Positions 7,972-17,325 of a stretch of DNA of 64,000 nucleotides are shown piece by piece. This DNA is from Gp13-AA77 sp035946575 (lineage in GTDB: Bacteria; Acidobacteriota; Terriglobia; UBA7540): NCBI GenBank assembly GCA_035946575.1, contig DASYZG010000019.1, positions 1 to 64,000 of the forward strand, given 5' to 3'. The position numbers and the translations under genes are program-made. A model generated the notes under the pieces. It did no database searches, was not told the origin of the DNA, and saw only the letters and a list, made by a program, of their open reading frames with translations. The stretch's first letter is position 1; each line of letters opens with the position of its first letter.

Positions 7972-8674
7972 CAGGCGGGCGGTCAAAGCGGCAGGCAGCG
8001 CGGTGCTGCTGGCGTTCTGCGCCTCGGCCACCGTGGCTCTGTCGCATGCCCAGGTCCCACCCACGGTGCTCGACAGCCGCCAGGCCACCCGGCTGCTGAT
8101 GAGCCAGGTCGCTCCCGATTACCCCGCCGTCGCGCACACCAACTACATCCAGGGCAACGTGCGGATGGAGGTTTTTGTGGGCAGTGACGGGCAGGTGCGC
8201 AAGGCCCACGTGCTGCGCGGCAATCCCTTGCTGGCGGCTTCGGCCCTCAAAGCGATCTACCACTGGCTCTACCGCCCCTTTATGACGGCGCAGGGCCCGG
8301 TGCCGTTCCGCACCCAGGTCAAGTTCGTGTTTGACCTGCGGCGCGGGACAAGCGATCGCTTTCCCGCCAACCCGGAACAGGACCTGGAAGAACGCGTGAC
8401 CGCGCCTCAGGTGGCCCCGAACTTCGATCCGCCGGCAACGCAGTCGGTGCGCCTGCGCGTGCTCGTCAGCGATGAAGGCCGGGTGATGGATTCCACGCTG
8501 GTTTCGGGCTCCAGCTCCTTGTTAGAATCAGCCCAGGAGAACGTGGCGCAGTGGAGATTCGAGCCGGCGCGCTGGGGCAACCTGGCTGTGCCTTGGTATG
8601 TCGATGTGAACGTCCCCGTCGGGATCGCGACCGCCTACCACTCCCAGGCCTCCGTGGCTGCAGGCAAGCATTGA
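7964..8674 (+). CDS. secreted protein with two TonB C-terminal-like domains
   Basis: 236 residues from ATG 7964, inside the end of acpS. A signal peptide (SAVLLAFCASATVALSHAQ) is followed by two TonB-C-like domains at about residues 45-125 and 145-220. Each has the pattern xGNVRMEVFVGSDGQVRKAHVLRG or VRLRVLVSDEGRVMDSTLVSG, then a WxYRPF or WRFEPA segment. Proteins with stand-alone TonB-C domains are common in acidobacteria and have no proven role in TonB energy coupling. There is no N-terminal TonB-type transmembrane anchor. Confidence 0.78.
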   Translation: MASRRAVKAAGSAVLLAFCASATVALSHAQVPPTVLDSRQATRLLMSQVAPDYPAVAHTNYIQGNVRMEVFVGSDGQVRKAHVLRGNPLLAASALKAIYHWLYRPFMTAQGPVPFRTQVKFVFDLRRGTSDRFPANPEQDLEERVTAPQVAPNFDPPATQSVRLRVLVSDEGRVMDSTLVSGSSSLLESAQENVAQWRFEPARWGNLAVPWYVDVNVPVGIATAYHSQASVAAGKH

Positions 8675-9195
8675 GATCCCACCCTCTGGTTCCCCTCGCG
8701 CATCTCGCGCAACAGACTCACAAAACGGTCTGGCGTCGCGCTCCTGCGCGCGCCGTGGCCGCGATCCTGGTGGTCTTGGCGGGTCTCGAGGCGCCTCTCG
8801 GCGCTGCGCAGCACAACGAACCGTCCCGGTTCAAATACGTCGGCGGCACGGAAAACGTGCGCTACGGCTGCGTGGGCACGGTCGAGATCCGCGAAGACTC
8901 GCTGGTGTTCAAGTGCGAATCGTCCGAGGTGAAGATCCCCTACCGCGACGTCGAAGTCATGCAGTACCGCGCCAGCGTGACGCGGCACGTCCGCAGGATG
9001 AAGGTGAAGTGGACGGCGTTCCCTCCCGAACGCAGCGGCGGCAGCAAGAACATCTACTTCATCCTGGTTTACCGGCCCGCGCACGTGCTCATCCTCCAGG
9101 TTCCCGAAGACCAGATGCGTCCTTATCTCGCGGAGATCGATCTGAAAGTGGGTCGGCGAGTCGACGTCCAGAGCCACGAGAATTATGCTCCGTAG
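8671..9195 (+). CDS. secreted protein of unknown function
   Basis: The coding frame continues directly from the previous gene. TTG 8671 overlaps its stop (TTGA), giving 174 residues with a hydrophobic signal segment (AVAAILVVLAGLEAPLGAAQ). A GTG near 8755 is an alternative start. The mature part (YGCVGTVEIREDSLVFKC, IPYRDVEVMQYR, YFILVYRPAHVLILQVP) looks like a small beta-rich domain, reminiscent of a PH-like fold. It resembles in style the 248-aa protein at 15658-16404. No named family recognised. Confidence 0.6.
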   Translation: MRSHPLVPLAHLAQQTHKTVWRRAPARAVAAILVVLAGLEAPLGAAQHNEPSRFKYVGGTENVRYGCVGTVEIREDSLVFKCESSEVKIPYRDVEVMQYRASVTRHVRRMKVKWTAFPPERSGGSKNIYFILVYRPAHVLILQVPEDQMRPYLAEIDLKVGRRVDVQSHENYAP

Positions 9196-9460
9196 AACTC
9201 ATCGCACGAATGTCCGCATAAGATCAAGGTGAGACCGGGTGAACAGAGCCCCAAAATGTCTTCTCGCCATTCATTTCGGACGACCCCGGTCTGCTGCGGC
9301 GTTCGCCCGTGACGAGGAGCCGTTTCCGGTTTGCCCGATATACGGCCAATCGACATTACTCACGAGCGGCCAGCACGACCGGGGAGAGGGTTCCTCGATC
9401 CCAATGAAGCCCGTTCAGCAAACCTCCGGCCAAGAATCCCTAGGGGGTAGCTCTTTCGCC

Positions 9461-12400
9461 TCACGTCTCCGCCGCTTCCTTCAAACCGTGCAGTGCATCG
9501 CGTTTCAACGCACGCTCCTTCATCATGGCGAAGAACACGGGCACGAGAATCAGGACGTGGATGGTCGACGTTATCATCCCGCCGACAATCGGTGCGGCGA
9601 TCGGCTTCATCACGTCCGAGCCGACGCCGGTTTCCCAAAGAATCGGCATGAGGCTGGCCAGCACGGCCGTGACCGTCATCAGCTTGGGACGCAGGCGCTG
9701 AACCGCACCCTCGATGGCGGCCTCTTCAATGTGCTCGTGCTTGAGCGGTAAGCCTGAATTGATGCGGCGATCCAGCGCCTCGTGAAGATAGACCACCATC
9801 ACCACTCCGGTTTCCACTGCGATGCCGAAGAGAGCGATGTATCCGACCCACACGGCGACACTGAAGTTGTAGCCCAGCAGCCATTGCAGCAGCAGCCCGC
9901 CGGTCATGGCGTAGATCGTGGGAAAGATGAGCACTGCGGCCTCGGTCGTGGAACGGAAAATCATATACAGCAGGACAAAGATGGCAAGAAAGACCACCGG
10001 CAGGATGAGCTTGAGGCGCTCTTTCGCGCGCAGTTCAAACTCGTATTCGCCGGACCACTTGTAGCTGTACCCCGGCGGCAGCCGTAATCGCTGGTGCAGA
10101 AGTCGGTCGGCGCGGCTGACGAATCCACCATAGTCGGTCGTGCCCAGATCGATGTAGACATAGCCGGTCAATTCCGCATCCTCGTCGCGGATCATGGCTG
10201 GTCCGCGGGAGAAAGACACCGTGGCCACCTGAGAGATCGGAATCTGCGACCCGGAGGGCGTGTCGATCAGCACTCGCGCCAATTCGGGGAGATTGTCGCG
10301 AAAATCGCGGTTGTAGCGGACATTGATAGGGTAACGCTCGCGCCCCTCGATGTTCTCTGCGACATTCTCGCCGCCAATTCCCGACGCCACTGAGCGCTGG
10401 ATGTCTCCCACGGTCAGACCGTAGCGGGCTGCCTGGAAGCGGTTGACCTCGACATTGACATAGAATCCTTCGGCCACGCGTTCCGCGAACACCGATCGGG
10501 TCTCGGGAAGGGTCGCGAGGATCTGTTGCACTTGAGTGCCAAGCTGCTGTATTCCATCGACGTTCGGCCCCTGAATTTTCAGGCCTACCGGGGTCTTGAT
10601 CCCTGTAAGCTCCATGTCGAGGCGGTTCTCGACTGGCATCGTCCACGTGTTGGAGAGGCCGGGGAACTGAAGCTTGGAGTCCATCTGCTGAATCAGCTTC
10701 TCGTAGGTCATGCCCACGGGCCACTGGCTCCTCGGCCTGAGCATGATGGTGGTGTCGTACATATCGAGAGGAGCGTTGTCCGTGGCGCTGTCGGAGCGCC
10801 CCACCGCTCCGAAGACCGTGGCGACCTCGGGAAAGGAACGGATGATCCGGTCCTGCTCTTGCATGAGGACTGAGGCTTGAGTGATCGAGATGCCCGGCAG
10901 CGACGTTGGCATGTAGAGTAAAGAGCCTTCGTAGAGCGCAGGCATGAACTGGCTGCCAAGGCGCCACATCAAGGGCAAGGTTGCCGCCAGGAAAGCGAGG
11001 TTGATGATCACGGTGAGCGCACGGTGCCGCAGGCAGAAACGCAGCACAGGAAGATAAAGAGCGCGCGTTGCGCGCGAGGCGGGGTTTTCAGACTCGGGGT
11101 GCAAACGGCCCTTGATGAACATGAGCATGAGGATTGGAACCAGCGTGATGGCTATGATCGAGGAAAAGGCGACGGACAAGGTTTTGGTCCATGCCAGAGG
11201 CCGAAACATTCGCCCTTCCTGCGCTTCCAGCAGAAACACCGGCAGGAATGACACCACGATGATCAGCAGCGAGAAGAAGATCGCAGGACCGACCTGTTTG
11301 GCAGCTTTAAGGAGAAGACGGCGGCGCTCGGGCTCCGTCAATCCCGGCATTCCGGCAGGCGTCTCAGCCCTGTCGGAGCCGGGCGACGAGCTGGAGGATG
11401 CCGAGTCCACACCTTCGCGTTCCGACAAGTGCCGATAACCGTTTTCAACCATCACGATGGCGGCATCGACCAGCACTCCGATGGCCAGCGCCAGCCCGCC
11501 GAGCGACATGATGTTGCTGCTTACCCGGAGGTAGTACATGGGAATGAATGAGGCCAGGACTGCGATGGGGAGGCTCAGGATAGGAATGAGCGCGGAGCGG
11601 AAGTGAAACAAGAACATCAGACTTACGGCGCTAACGATGATTGCCTCCCATAGCAGATCGCGTTGCAGGGTTCTGATGGACTCCCGGATCAGACCGGACC
11701 GGTCGTACGCCGTTACCACCTCGACTCCTCGCGGCAACGACGGCTTGATTTCAGCGAGCCGGGTCTTGACTCCGTCAATCACGGTGAGTGCGTTCATGCC
11801 GTAACGCATCACGACAATGCCGCCCACGGTTTCACCTTCGCCCTGCCAATCAACGGCGCCCTCCCGGATGTCGGGCCCAAAGGTTACGGTGCCAAGGTCA
11901 CGAATCAGTACCGGGGTGCCGTTCTTCACCGCGACCGGGACGTCTTCGAGATCGCTCAAAGAGTGCAGGTATCCGAGCCCTCGAATCATGTACCGAGCGC
12001 CGCTCAGTTCGAGTACCCGGCCGCCCACCTCACTCGTGCTCTCCTTGACCTTGTCGCTGATCGTCATCAGAGATACGCCATACGCCCGCAGCTTATCGGG
12101 ATCGAGTTGGACCTGGTATTGACGCACAAAGCCGCCGATGGTGGCGACTTCCGCTACTCCGGGCACCGTTTCAAGCTGGTAGCGCAGATACCAGTCCTGC
12201 AGGCTTCGAAGGTCGGCCAGGCTGTAGCGATGCGTGTAATCCACCAGGGCGTACTCGAACACCCAGCCGGCCCCTGTCGCGTCCGGGCCGATCGCAGGAT
12301 GAACCGCAGCCGGCAAACGTCCGGCGATCTGCTGCAGATACTCGACCACCCGCGATCGGGCCCAATAAAGATCGGTGCCATCCTCAAATACCGCGTAGAC

Positions 12401-12676
12401 ATAGGAGTCTCCGAACATCGTTTGGGCGCGTACGGCCTTCACGTGCGGAGCCGCCAGCAAGGCCGTGGCGATCGGGTATGTCACCTGGTCTTCAATGACG
12501 TTCGGCGGCTCACCTTCCCAGGGGGTATGAATCACAACCTGAACGTCGGAGATGTCAGGCAGAGCGTCGAGTGGAATATTCTGAAGTGACCAGATGCCCG
12601 CCGCCACGAGCGCAGCGGCAGCAACGAAGACCAGAAAGCGATTACGGGCGCACCAGTCGATCAGGCGGGAAATCAT
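9461..12676 (-). CDS. cusA: CusA/CzcA-family heavy-metal efflux RND transporter, inner-membrane pump
   Basis: 1071 residues, the usual size of the family. It is the proton-driven pump of a tripartite metal exporter. Seen: N-terminal helix ISRLIDWCARNRFLVFVAAA; the conserved LDALPDISDVQV and EGEPPNVIEDQVTYP; a transmembrane block with GVLVDAAIVMVENG (proton-relay region); and C-terminal SFxxTGVGSDVMKPIAAP-like segments. Periplasmic methionines in the contexts NAPLDM and RLDMELTGIKTP match those CusA uses for Cu/Ag, favouring a Cu/Ag substrate over Zn/Co/Cd. A Ser/Pro-rich insertion (about residues 425-447) breaks the cytosolic loop after the fourth helix. It directly follows cusB (1 base apart). 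Confidence 0.92.
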   Translation of the reverse strand: MISRLIDWCARNRFLVFVAAAALVAAGIWSLQNIPLDALPDISDVQVVIHTPWEGEPPNVIEDQVTYPIATALLAAPHVKAVRAQTMFGDSYVYAVFEDGTDLYWARSRVVEYLQQIAGRLPAAVHPAIGPDATGAGWVFEYALVDYTHRYSLADLRSLQDWYLRYQLETVPGVAEVATIGGFVRQYQVQLDPDKLRAYGVSLMTISDKVKESTSEVGGRVLELSGARYMIRGLGYLHSLSDLEDVPVAVKNGTPVLIRDLGTVTFGPDIREGAVDWQGEGETVGGIVVMRYGMNALTVIDGVKTRLAEIKPSLPRGVEVVTAYDRSGLIRESIRTLQRDLLWEAIIVSAVSLMFLFHFRSALIPILSLPIAVLASFIPMYYLRVSSNIMSLGGLALAIGVLVDAAIVMVENGYRHLSEREGVDSASSSSSPGSDRAETPAGMPGLTEPERRRLLLKAAKQVGPAIFFSLLIIVVSFLPVFLLEAQEGRMFRPLAWTKTLSVAFSSIIAITLVPILMLMFIKGRLHPESENPASRATRALYLPVLRFCLRHRALTVIINLAFLAATLPLMWRLGSQFMPALYEGSLLYMPTSLPGISITQASVLMQEQDRIIRSFPEVATVFGAVGRSDSATDNAPLDMYDTTIMLRPRSQWPVGMTYEKLIQQMDSKLQFPGLSNTWTMPVENRLDMELTGIKTPVGLKIQGPNVDGIQQLGTQVQQILATLPETRSVFAERVAEGFYVNVEVNRFQAARYGLTVGDIQRSVASGIGGENVAENIEGRERYPINVRYNRDFRDNLPELARVLIDTPSGSQIPISQVATVSFSRGPAMIRDEDAELTGYVYIDLGTTDYGGFVSRADRLLHQRLRLPPGYSYKWSGEYEFELRAKERLKLILPVVFLAIFVLLYMIFRSTTEAAVLIFPTIYAMTGGLLLQWLLGYNFSVAVWVGYIALFGIAVETGVVMVVYLHEALDRRINSGLPLKHEHIEEAAIEGAVQRLRPKLMTVTAVLASLMPILWETGVGSDVMKPIAAPIVGGMITSTIHVLILVPVFFAMMKERALKRDALHGLKEAAET

Positions 12677-12677
12677 C

Positions 12678-14246
12678 TCACATTCCTCCTTCGGCGTTCA
12701 GGGTTGTTTGCTTGGCGGCGATCGTTCGGCCTTCCTTCTGAGCCACGATGCTGACCTGCCAGGAACCGCCTGATTCGAGGGTGACCTGGCCTTCGTAGCG
12801 GCCGCCTCCCTGATCGCTCAAGGTGACGTCAATCCGTCTCGCCGCCATGCCCATTGCCGGCATCGCCGGCATCAGGAATCTCACGCTGACGGCTGCGCCG
12901 GTGACGGGAATACCGCTCTGGGTGAGGGCCACACGGACAGTGTCGGCGCCCTTCCGAGGCGGAGAGGGTGAGGTTGCGATCTCGATATCAAGGGCGTTGC
13001 CCCCCGCCTGCTTACTCGCTGCCTCGCCGGCTCCCGGCGGAGGCGGCACAAATGAGCCAAGCGCTGCCTGAAGCTGGCTCTCAGAATCGATCAGGAAGTT
13101 CGCGGAGGTCACGATGGGCTCGTTTGCCTTCAACCCCTTGCTCACAATGAACTCGTCGCCGGCTCGTGATCCCAGTTCGACTTCGCGCGGCTCCAGATAA
13201 CCACCGCCGCGGTCGACGAACACAATCTGGCGCGTGCCCGACTGAAGTACGGCCGAGGCCGGCACAACGAGCTGACGTCCGAGAGGTACCTTGAAATCGA
13301 CGTTGACGAACATGCCCGGCATGAGCTTGAGTGCGGAATTGGAGAACACAAACCGGACGCGAGCAGTCCGCGTCGTGGTGTCGAGCTGGGGCAGGACCTG
13401 ATCAACGTGGCCTGCGAGGCTGAGACCCGGGTAAGCATCGACAGTGACGGAAGCCGGCTCACCGGCTCTGACCTTGCCGAGATCAGTCTCGAAGACCTGC
13501 GCGTAGACCCAAATGGTGGAGAGATCGGCAATCGTATAAAGCTTGGTCTCCGGCTGGACGTAGAGATTGGGAAGAGCATTGCGCTCGATAATGTAGCCGG
13601 TCGCGGGCGAATCGACTTCGATCTCGTGCTGGACTTTTCCCGATCTTTCGAGTTGGTCGATTTCGCGCTGGGGAATATCCCATTGCTTGAGGCGTTCGAC
13701 GGCGCCCGCGAGCAGGGATTCCGCTCCGGCGGCAACCCCGGGTATCGAACTTCCTTTGAGTTCATTGTGATTCTGCCGCGCCAGCAGATATTCACGCTCC
13801 GTGGTGACGACGTCGGGGCTGTAGATCGTGAACAGGGGCTGGCCGCGCCGCACGTACCGGTAGACGGCATCGGCATACACCTTCTGGATCCAGCCGGGAA
13901 ACCGCACTTGGACGTAGGCGAGGCGCTCCTCGTCAACCTCCACGTCACCGGTCGCTCGAACGTCGTCTTGAACCTCCTTGAACTCGACGGTGCCGGTCCT
14001 GATGCCGATGCTCTGCAGGCGTTCCGGTGAGAGCTGGATTGTCGACAGCGCTGTTTGAGTCGGAAATACCCCCTGAGCGCTCTCGCCCTGAGCTGAGGTT
14101 GCGGGCTGGCTGACGGGCGAGGCCGCCGATGTCGCGGAATGGGCACGCGGCAAGTGGTACACGCGCCAGCCAAGCCGAAACAGACCCGCGGCCAAGACGA
14201 CGTTGACCGCCAATGCTGTCAGGAATGCTTTGTGATAAGTACGCAT
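12678..14246 (-). CDS. cusB: RND efflux periplasmic adaptor (CusB-like) with C-terminal YtkA/FixH-like domain
   Basis: About 522 residues from ATG 14246; an upstream TTG at 14261 is possible. An N-terminal anchor helix is followed by the membrane-fusion-protein core: VRFPGWIQKVYADA and GYIIERNALPNLYVQPETKLYTIADLSTIWV (barrel-sandwich and lipoyl parts), then VTVDAYPGLSLAGHVDQVLPQLD. It is longer than E. coli CusB by a C-terminal module of about 100 residues (GIPVTGAAVSVRFLMPAMPAM ... GGRYEGQVTLESGGSWQVSI). This has the look of a YtkA/FixH-like domain, with Met-rich PAMPAMGM as a possible metal contact. It links outer-membrane TolC and the CusA pump. Confidence 0.88.
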   Translation of the reverse strand: MRTYHKAFLTALAVNVVLAAGLFRLGWRVYHLPRAHSATSAASPVSQPATSAQGESAQGVFPTQTALSTIQLSPERLQSIGIRTGTVEFKEVQDDVRATGDVEVDEERLAYVQVRFPGWIQKVYADAVYRYVRRGQPLFTIYSPDVVTTEREYLLARQNHNELKGSSIPGVAAGAESLLAGAVERLKQWDIPQREIDQLERSGKVQHEIEVDSPATGYIIERNALPNLYVQPETKLYTIADLSTIWVYAQVFETDLGKVRAGEPASVTVDAYPGLSLAGHVDQVLPQLDTTTRTARVRFVFSNSALKLMPGMFVNVDFKVPLGRQLVVPASAVLQSGTRQIVFVDRGGGYLEPREVELGSRAGDEFIVSKGLKANEPIVTSANFLIDSESQLQAALGSFVPPPPGAGEAASKQAGGNALDIEIATSPSPPRKGADTVRVALTQSGIPVTGAAVSVRFLMPAMPAMGMAARRIDVTLSDQGGGRYEGQVTLESGGSWQVSIVAQKEGRTIAAKQTTLNAEGGM

Positions 14247-14267
14247 TTTTCGAACCCCCAATCCCGC

Positions 14268-15668
14268 TCATCGCAGTTTCAAGCCGGTGAGTTCCTCAAG
14301 ACGCGCGACTGCGGTCTCATGATCAGCTAGCTTCTGCCAATACTCCTCGTCGAGCGTGAGAACATCCATGAACGACGTGAACAGGCTCATAAAGTCGCTG
14401 CGGTTCTGCTCATAGGCGGCAAGGCCGGCCCGGAACGCGGCCGTGGCCTGAGGGATCAGGCCCTCCCGATAGAACTTGAGAAGGCGGGTGGACGTCTCGA
14501 CCGCCAGGTACTGGTCACGGATCTCAAACGAGACTTGCTGCACGTCCGCCTCGTATCGCCGGCGTGACTGATTGAGTTCGTCGGCGGCTTCGGCGATGGC
14601 GGCTTTCTGCTTGCGGGTTCGATAGATCGGCACCCGAACGTTGAAGCTGAGCTGGTAATAATCGCGAAACTGCGATCCCGTGTGCTGCCACATGTACTGC
14701 ACGTCGAAGTCCGGGTACAGATCCTTGTGCGAAAGCTCCAGCTGCAGGCCCTGGCGGCGAACCAACTCCTGGTCACTGCGCATGCTTGGGTTTTGTGTGC
14801 GGATGAGCGCTACAAGATCGTCGAAGCTGTACGAGAACGGTGTCTCGGCGAGCGTTTCAGGTACGACCTCCGGAGCATCGACCGGCCGGTTTGCGAGCTG
14901 CTTCAGCTGAGCCTGCAGACGGCCGTGATCATAGTGATGCATTTCAATCTCGCTCAGCAGCCGTGTCTGCTGCAACTGCGCCTTCAGCACGTCCTGCTGG
15001 CTACCGTGCCCGGCCGCGTAATGCGCCTCCGCAGCCTTCTCCACTTGATCGAGCAACGTCTGATCGCGGTAGAGTACGCGAAGCACCTCGTGTTCGTAGG
15101 AGAGCCGAAAATAGGCCTCCTTGACCTGCTCGACGACGTCGCGCAGAGTCCTTTCATACTCGTCTTCCTTTGCGGCGGCATCACGCCCAGCGATCTCGCC
15201 GCGAAGTCGAAGCTTGCCCGGATAGGGAAGATTCTGGGAGACGCCAAGCCCCAGGTAGGCAAAGTCGCTGTTCGAGAATCCCGCGAAAGGACGCGGACTC
15301 CCCACGCTCATCTGCTGGACCGTAAACTCTGGATCGGGCAACGTCGACGCTTGCGACGGAACGAGCGTTGCAGCCTTCCAGGCGTCCCGTGCCGCGAGAA
15401 TCTGTGGGTTGTTGCGGGCCGCTTCATCAAGCAGCGCGGCCAGGGGTGTCGGGACACCGCCGAGGTCTGGCATCTGCTCTTCGCCTGACGCAGGCTGCGC
15501 CTGGGCTCCCGTGATGTTCTGCGGAGGACTTGCCGCTGATGCTCCTGCCACCCAGTTGAAGCAGGCGAGAGCAACTGCGGCCGCGACGAGACCGGGTGAA
15601 CCTGGCCGACGGCCGCGCCGTACAGGAAGCGGAATCTGATGCCACAAACTCGCTGGGCTACCTTGCAT
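14268..15668 (-). CDS. TolC-family outer-membrane channel (CusC-like)
   Basis: 466 residues with an N-terminal export signal (LVAAAVALACFNWVAGASA). The all-alpha TolC repeat architecture is clear: TPLAALLDEAARNNPQILAARDAW, then LGLGVSQNLPYPGKLRLRGE, and the second repeat DLVALIRTQNPSMRSDQELVRR with LSFNVRVPIYR. Long helices rich in Gln/Glu/Arg form the periplasmic tunnel. It completes the tripartite exporter with the two downstream genes. The start overlaps the end of the preceding 248-aa gene by 11 bases. Confidence 0.88.
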   Translation of the reverse strand: MQGSPASLWHQIPLPVRRGRRPGSPGLVAAAVALACFNWVAGASAASPPQNITGAQAQPASGEEQMPDLGGVPTPLAALLDEAARNNPQILAARDAWKAATLVPSQASTLPDPEFTVQQMSVGSPRPFAGFSNSDFAYLGLGVSQNLPYPGKLRLRGEIAGRDAAAKEDEYERTLRDVVEQVKEAYFRLSYEHEVLRVLYRDQTLLDQVEKAAEAHYAAGHGSQQDVLKAQLQQTRLLSEIEMHHYDHGRLQAQLKQLANRPVDAPEVVPETLAETPFSYSFDDLVALIRTQNPSMRSDQELVRRQGLQLELSHKDLYPDFDVQYMWQHTGSQFRDYYQLSFNVRVPIYRTRKQKAAIAEAADELNQSRRRYEADVQQVSFEIRDQYLAVETSTRLLKFYREGLIPQATAAFRAGLAAYEQNRSDFMSLFTSFMDVLTLDEEYWQKLADHETAVARLEELTGLKLR

Positions 15669-16404
15669 GGCCGACCTCCCCTTCGTCTTTCGGCAGATTC
15701 AACCCTTGCCCGTAAACATAGGTCCACAGCCGGTCAAGCAACCGGGATGACATGGGCCGCTTGAGCTCAAACTCGTACGTTTCCAGGTAGCCAGCAACGC
15801 GGAAGTGGTAGGGATCGGGATTGGCGATGGTTTGAATATCCGCCCAGCGCCACGCGCGGGCGTCACCCGCAACTGCCGTAATGAAGTCAATGCCGCCGGC
15901 GCCGAATCGCAGTTCCCCGTTACTCCCGCCGAAGGCCCTCGCGTGCTTGGCGGGAATCGCAGCAAACGATCCTGCTGTCCGATCGGGATCCGCATCACGG
16001 CTCGGCTTTCCTAGCCGTCGGACGATCTCTTCGGCGAGTTGGGGCGGCAATTCCGCGTGCAGCTCGAACCGATATCGCCGGTTTCCGGGTTCGTGGTGAG
16101 GACGGTTCTCGTAGGTCGTGAGGACAAGGCGATGAGCAGAAATGTCGACGCTCTCAATCTCCTGAAAAGGCCACCGCGACGGTGGAGTTCCCGGGGTGGA
16201 GAATTCGACGCCAGCGGCGTCGATCAACAGGGTTCCCGAACGGCTTCTCTTCAGCCCGAAACGGAGCCGCGCGGCTGTCTGCCATTGCCGAACCCTGGTC
16301 GGTGCGGTCGATGTGGGATTCGGAGTCCGCTGGCGTAAACCAGCCGCAGAGCCGGCTGGGCCTTGAAAGAGGACAAACAAGACCAGAAAAGCAGATTGCG
16401 ACAC
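15658..16404 (-). CDS. unknown exported protein in the metal-efflux operon
   Basis: 248 residues from GTG 16404, which has an excellent GGAGGTG six bases upstream. A short hydrophobic N-terminus (SAFLVLFVLFQGPAGSAAG) could be a signal peptide. Two similar beta-rich halves follow (GTLLIDAAGVEFST...WPFQEIESVDI and GELRFGAGGIDFIT...WRWADIQTIAN), suggesting a duplicated PH-like domain. No named family recognised. It overlaps the TolC gene by 11 bases and so belongs to the operon. Involvement in metal export is inferred from position only. Confidence 0.65.
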   Translation of the reverse strand: MSQSAFLVLFVLFQGPAGSAAGLRQRTPNPTSTAPTRVRQWQTAARLRFGLKRSRSGTLLIDAAGVEFSTPGTPPSRWPFQEIESVDISAHRLVLTTYENRPHHEPGNRRYRFELHAELPPQLAEEIVRRLGKPSRDADPDRTAGSFAAIPAKHARAFGGSNGELRFGAGGIDFITAVAGDARAWRWADIQTIANPDPYHFRVAGYLETYEFELKRPMSSRLLDRLWTYVYGQGLNLPKDEGEVGHAR

Positions 16405-16548
16405 GGAAACACCTCCATCAGCTGCGTTGTTTAAGGAAAGGAAGCCGTCCGCTACTGCGCTCCGCCGGCCTAACGTGGGTCAGTTTGGATCGCGCGATCA
16501 CACTGGCGCTGCGTGGCGGGGTGCTGCGGACGCAGGGGGTGCGTGTCG

Positions 16549-16995
16549 CTAAATGCGGAACGTCGCGTGAAGCGTGTACAAGGGCGTGGGAGGCGACTCC
16601 GCGAAGGGCCTGTTCTTTCGGGCCACGCAGAATCGGGATGGGATCGGGGCAAGTGGGACTGCGAATCCGACCGCAACCTGAAAGCTGGAACCATAAGCCG
16701 CTGATGCGCGAACCTGAGCGGTCGGATAGGTCAGTTCACCCTCCAGACAGCAACTCTGGGTGTCGAAACCCAGGCTGTCGCAGGAGACCGGGGTCATCGA
16801 CATGCTGGCATGCAATGGGTTCTGAATCGAGGCCTGGTTATGGCCGGCAGGAATGCATCCGTGCCGCTGGCAGCAGCTGACGGAATCAACATCAAGTGCG
16901 TTTCCACAGATCGGCGCGCAGGTGAGTGACACCACGGCGAAGAGGCTGATGCCAGCCGTTGGGCGCAACCACCGCGCTCGGTGGACCCGCTGCAT
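16549..16995 (-). CDS. small Cys/His/Met-containing exported protein heading the metal-efflux operon
   Basis: 148 residues from ATG 16995 (AGGAAAGG upstream). An N-terminal hydrophobic segment (GISLFAVVSLTC) is followed by clustered cysteines at about residues 26, 30, 41, 42, 47, 72, 82 and 83, and by a His/Met-containing stretch (RHGCIPAGHNQ, LHASMSMTP). This composition is typical of periplasmic metal-binding accessory proteins of copper/silver systems, but no named family was recognised. It is the first gene after the presumed promoter region and lies 144 bases before the 248-aa gene. Confidence 0.55.
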   Translation of the reverse strand: MQRVHRARWLRPTAGISLFAVVSLTCAPICGNALDVDSVSCCQRHGCIPAGHNQASIQNPLHASMSMTPVSCDSLGFDTQSCCLEGELTYPTAQVRASAAYGSSFQVAVGFAVPLAPIPSRFCVARKNRPFAESPPTPLYTLHATFRI

Positions 16996-17101
16996 TTGTC
17001 ACGCCTTTCCTAAATACTCTATCCGCGCTGCAGGATTAGCACAACCGGTTTGACGCCGCATCCAGGGGACGCAAATACCAGTTGCTCAATTTAGACTATC
17101 G

Positions 17102-17137
17102 GCGACCATAACGGTCGCGTCTGTGACAATCGTCACA
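17102..17137. promoter_or_regulatory. two adjacent inverted repeats upstream of the metal-efflux operon
   Basis: TGTGA-N6-TCACA at 17122-17137 has the exact half-sites and spacing of a CRP/FNR-superfamily operator. Next to it is GCGACC-N5-GGTCGC (17102-17118). Both lie about 110-140 bases upstream of ATG 16995. A possible minus-strand promoter (TTGTGC-N17-TAGAGT) is nearer the gene. The regulator is not encoded in this window. The CusR-type box spacing does not fit. Confidence 0.45.
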
Positions 17138-17325
17138 AAGCACACGAGCGTCGGGACTTGAGAGGATTGAGTGCTCACTTTGACCTGCCGGCTAACCGGC
17201 GAAGTTGGGAGCGTCGGGCAGTACGACGGGGATTCCGGCCTCAAAGGTAGAAGAAACAGGCCCGAAAGGCTCTATTGAGACAGGTTCCAGTCTTCAGCGC
17301 GAGCAGGATGCCCGCGCCTCCCAGG

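Noticed and set aside
11663..12589. 308-codon frame opposite cusA
   Set aside because: Antisense shadow of a strongly conserved gene in GC-rich DNA; its residues follow the reverse codon pattern only.
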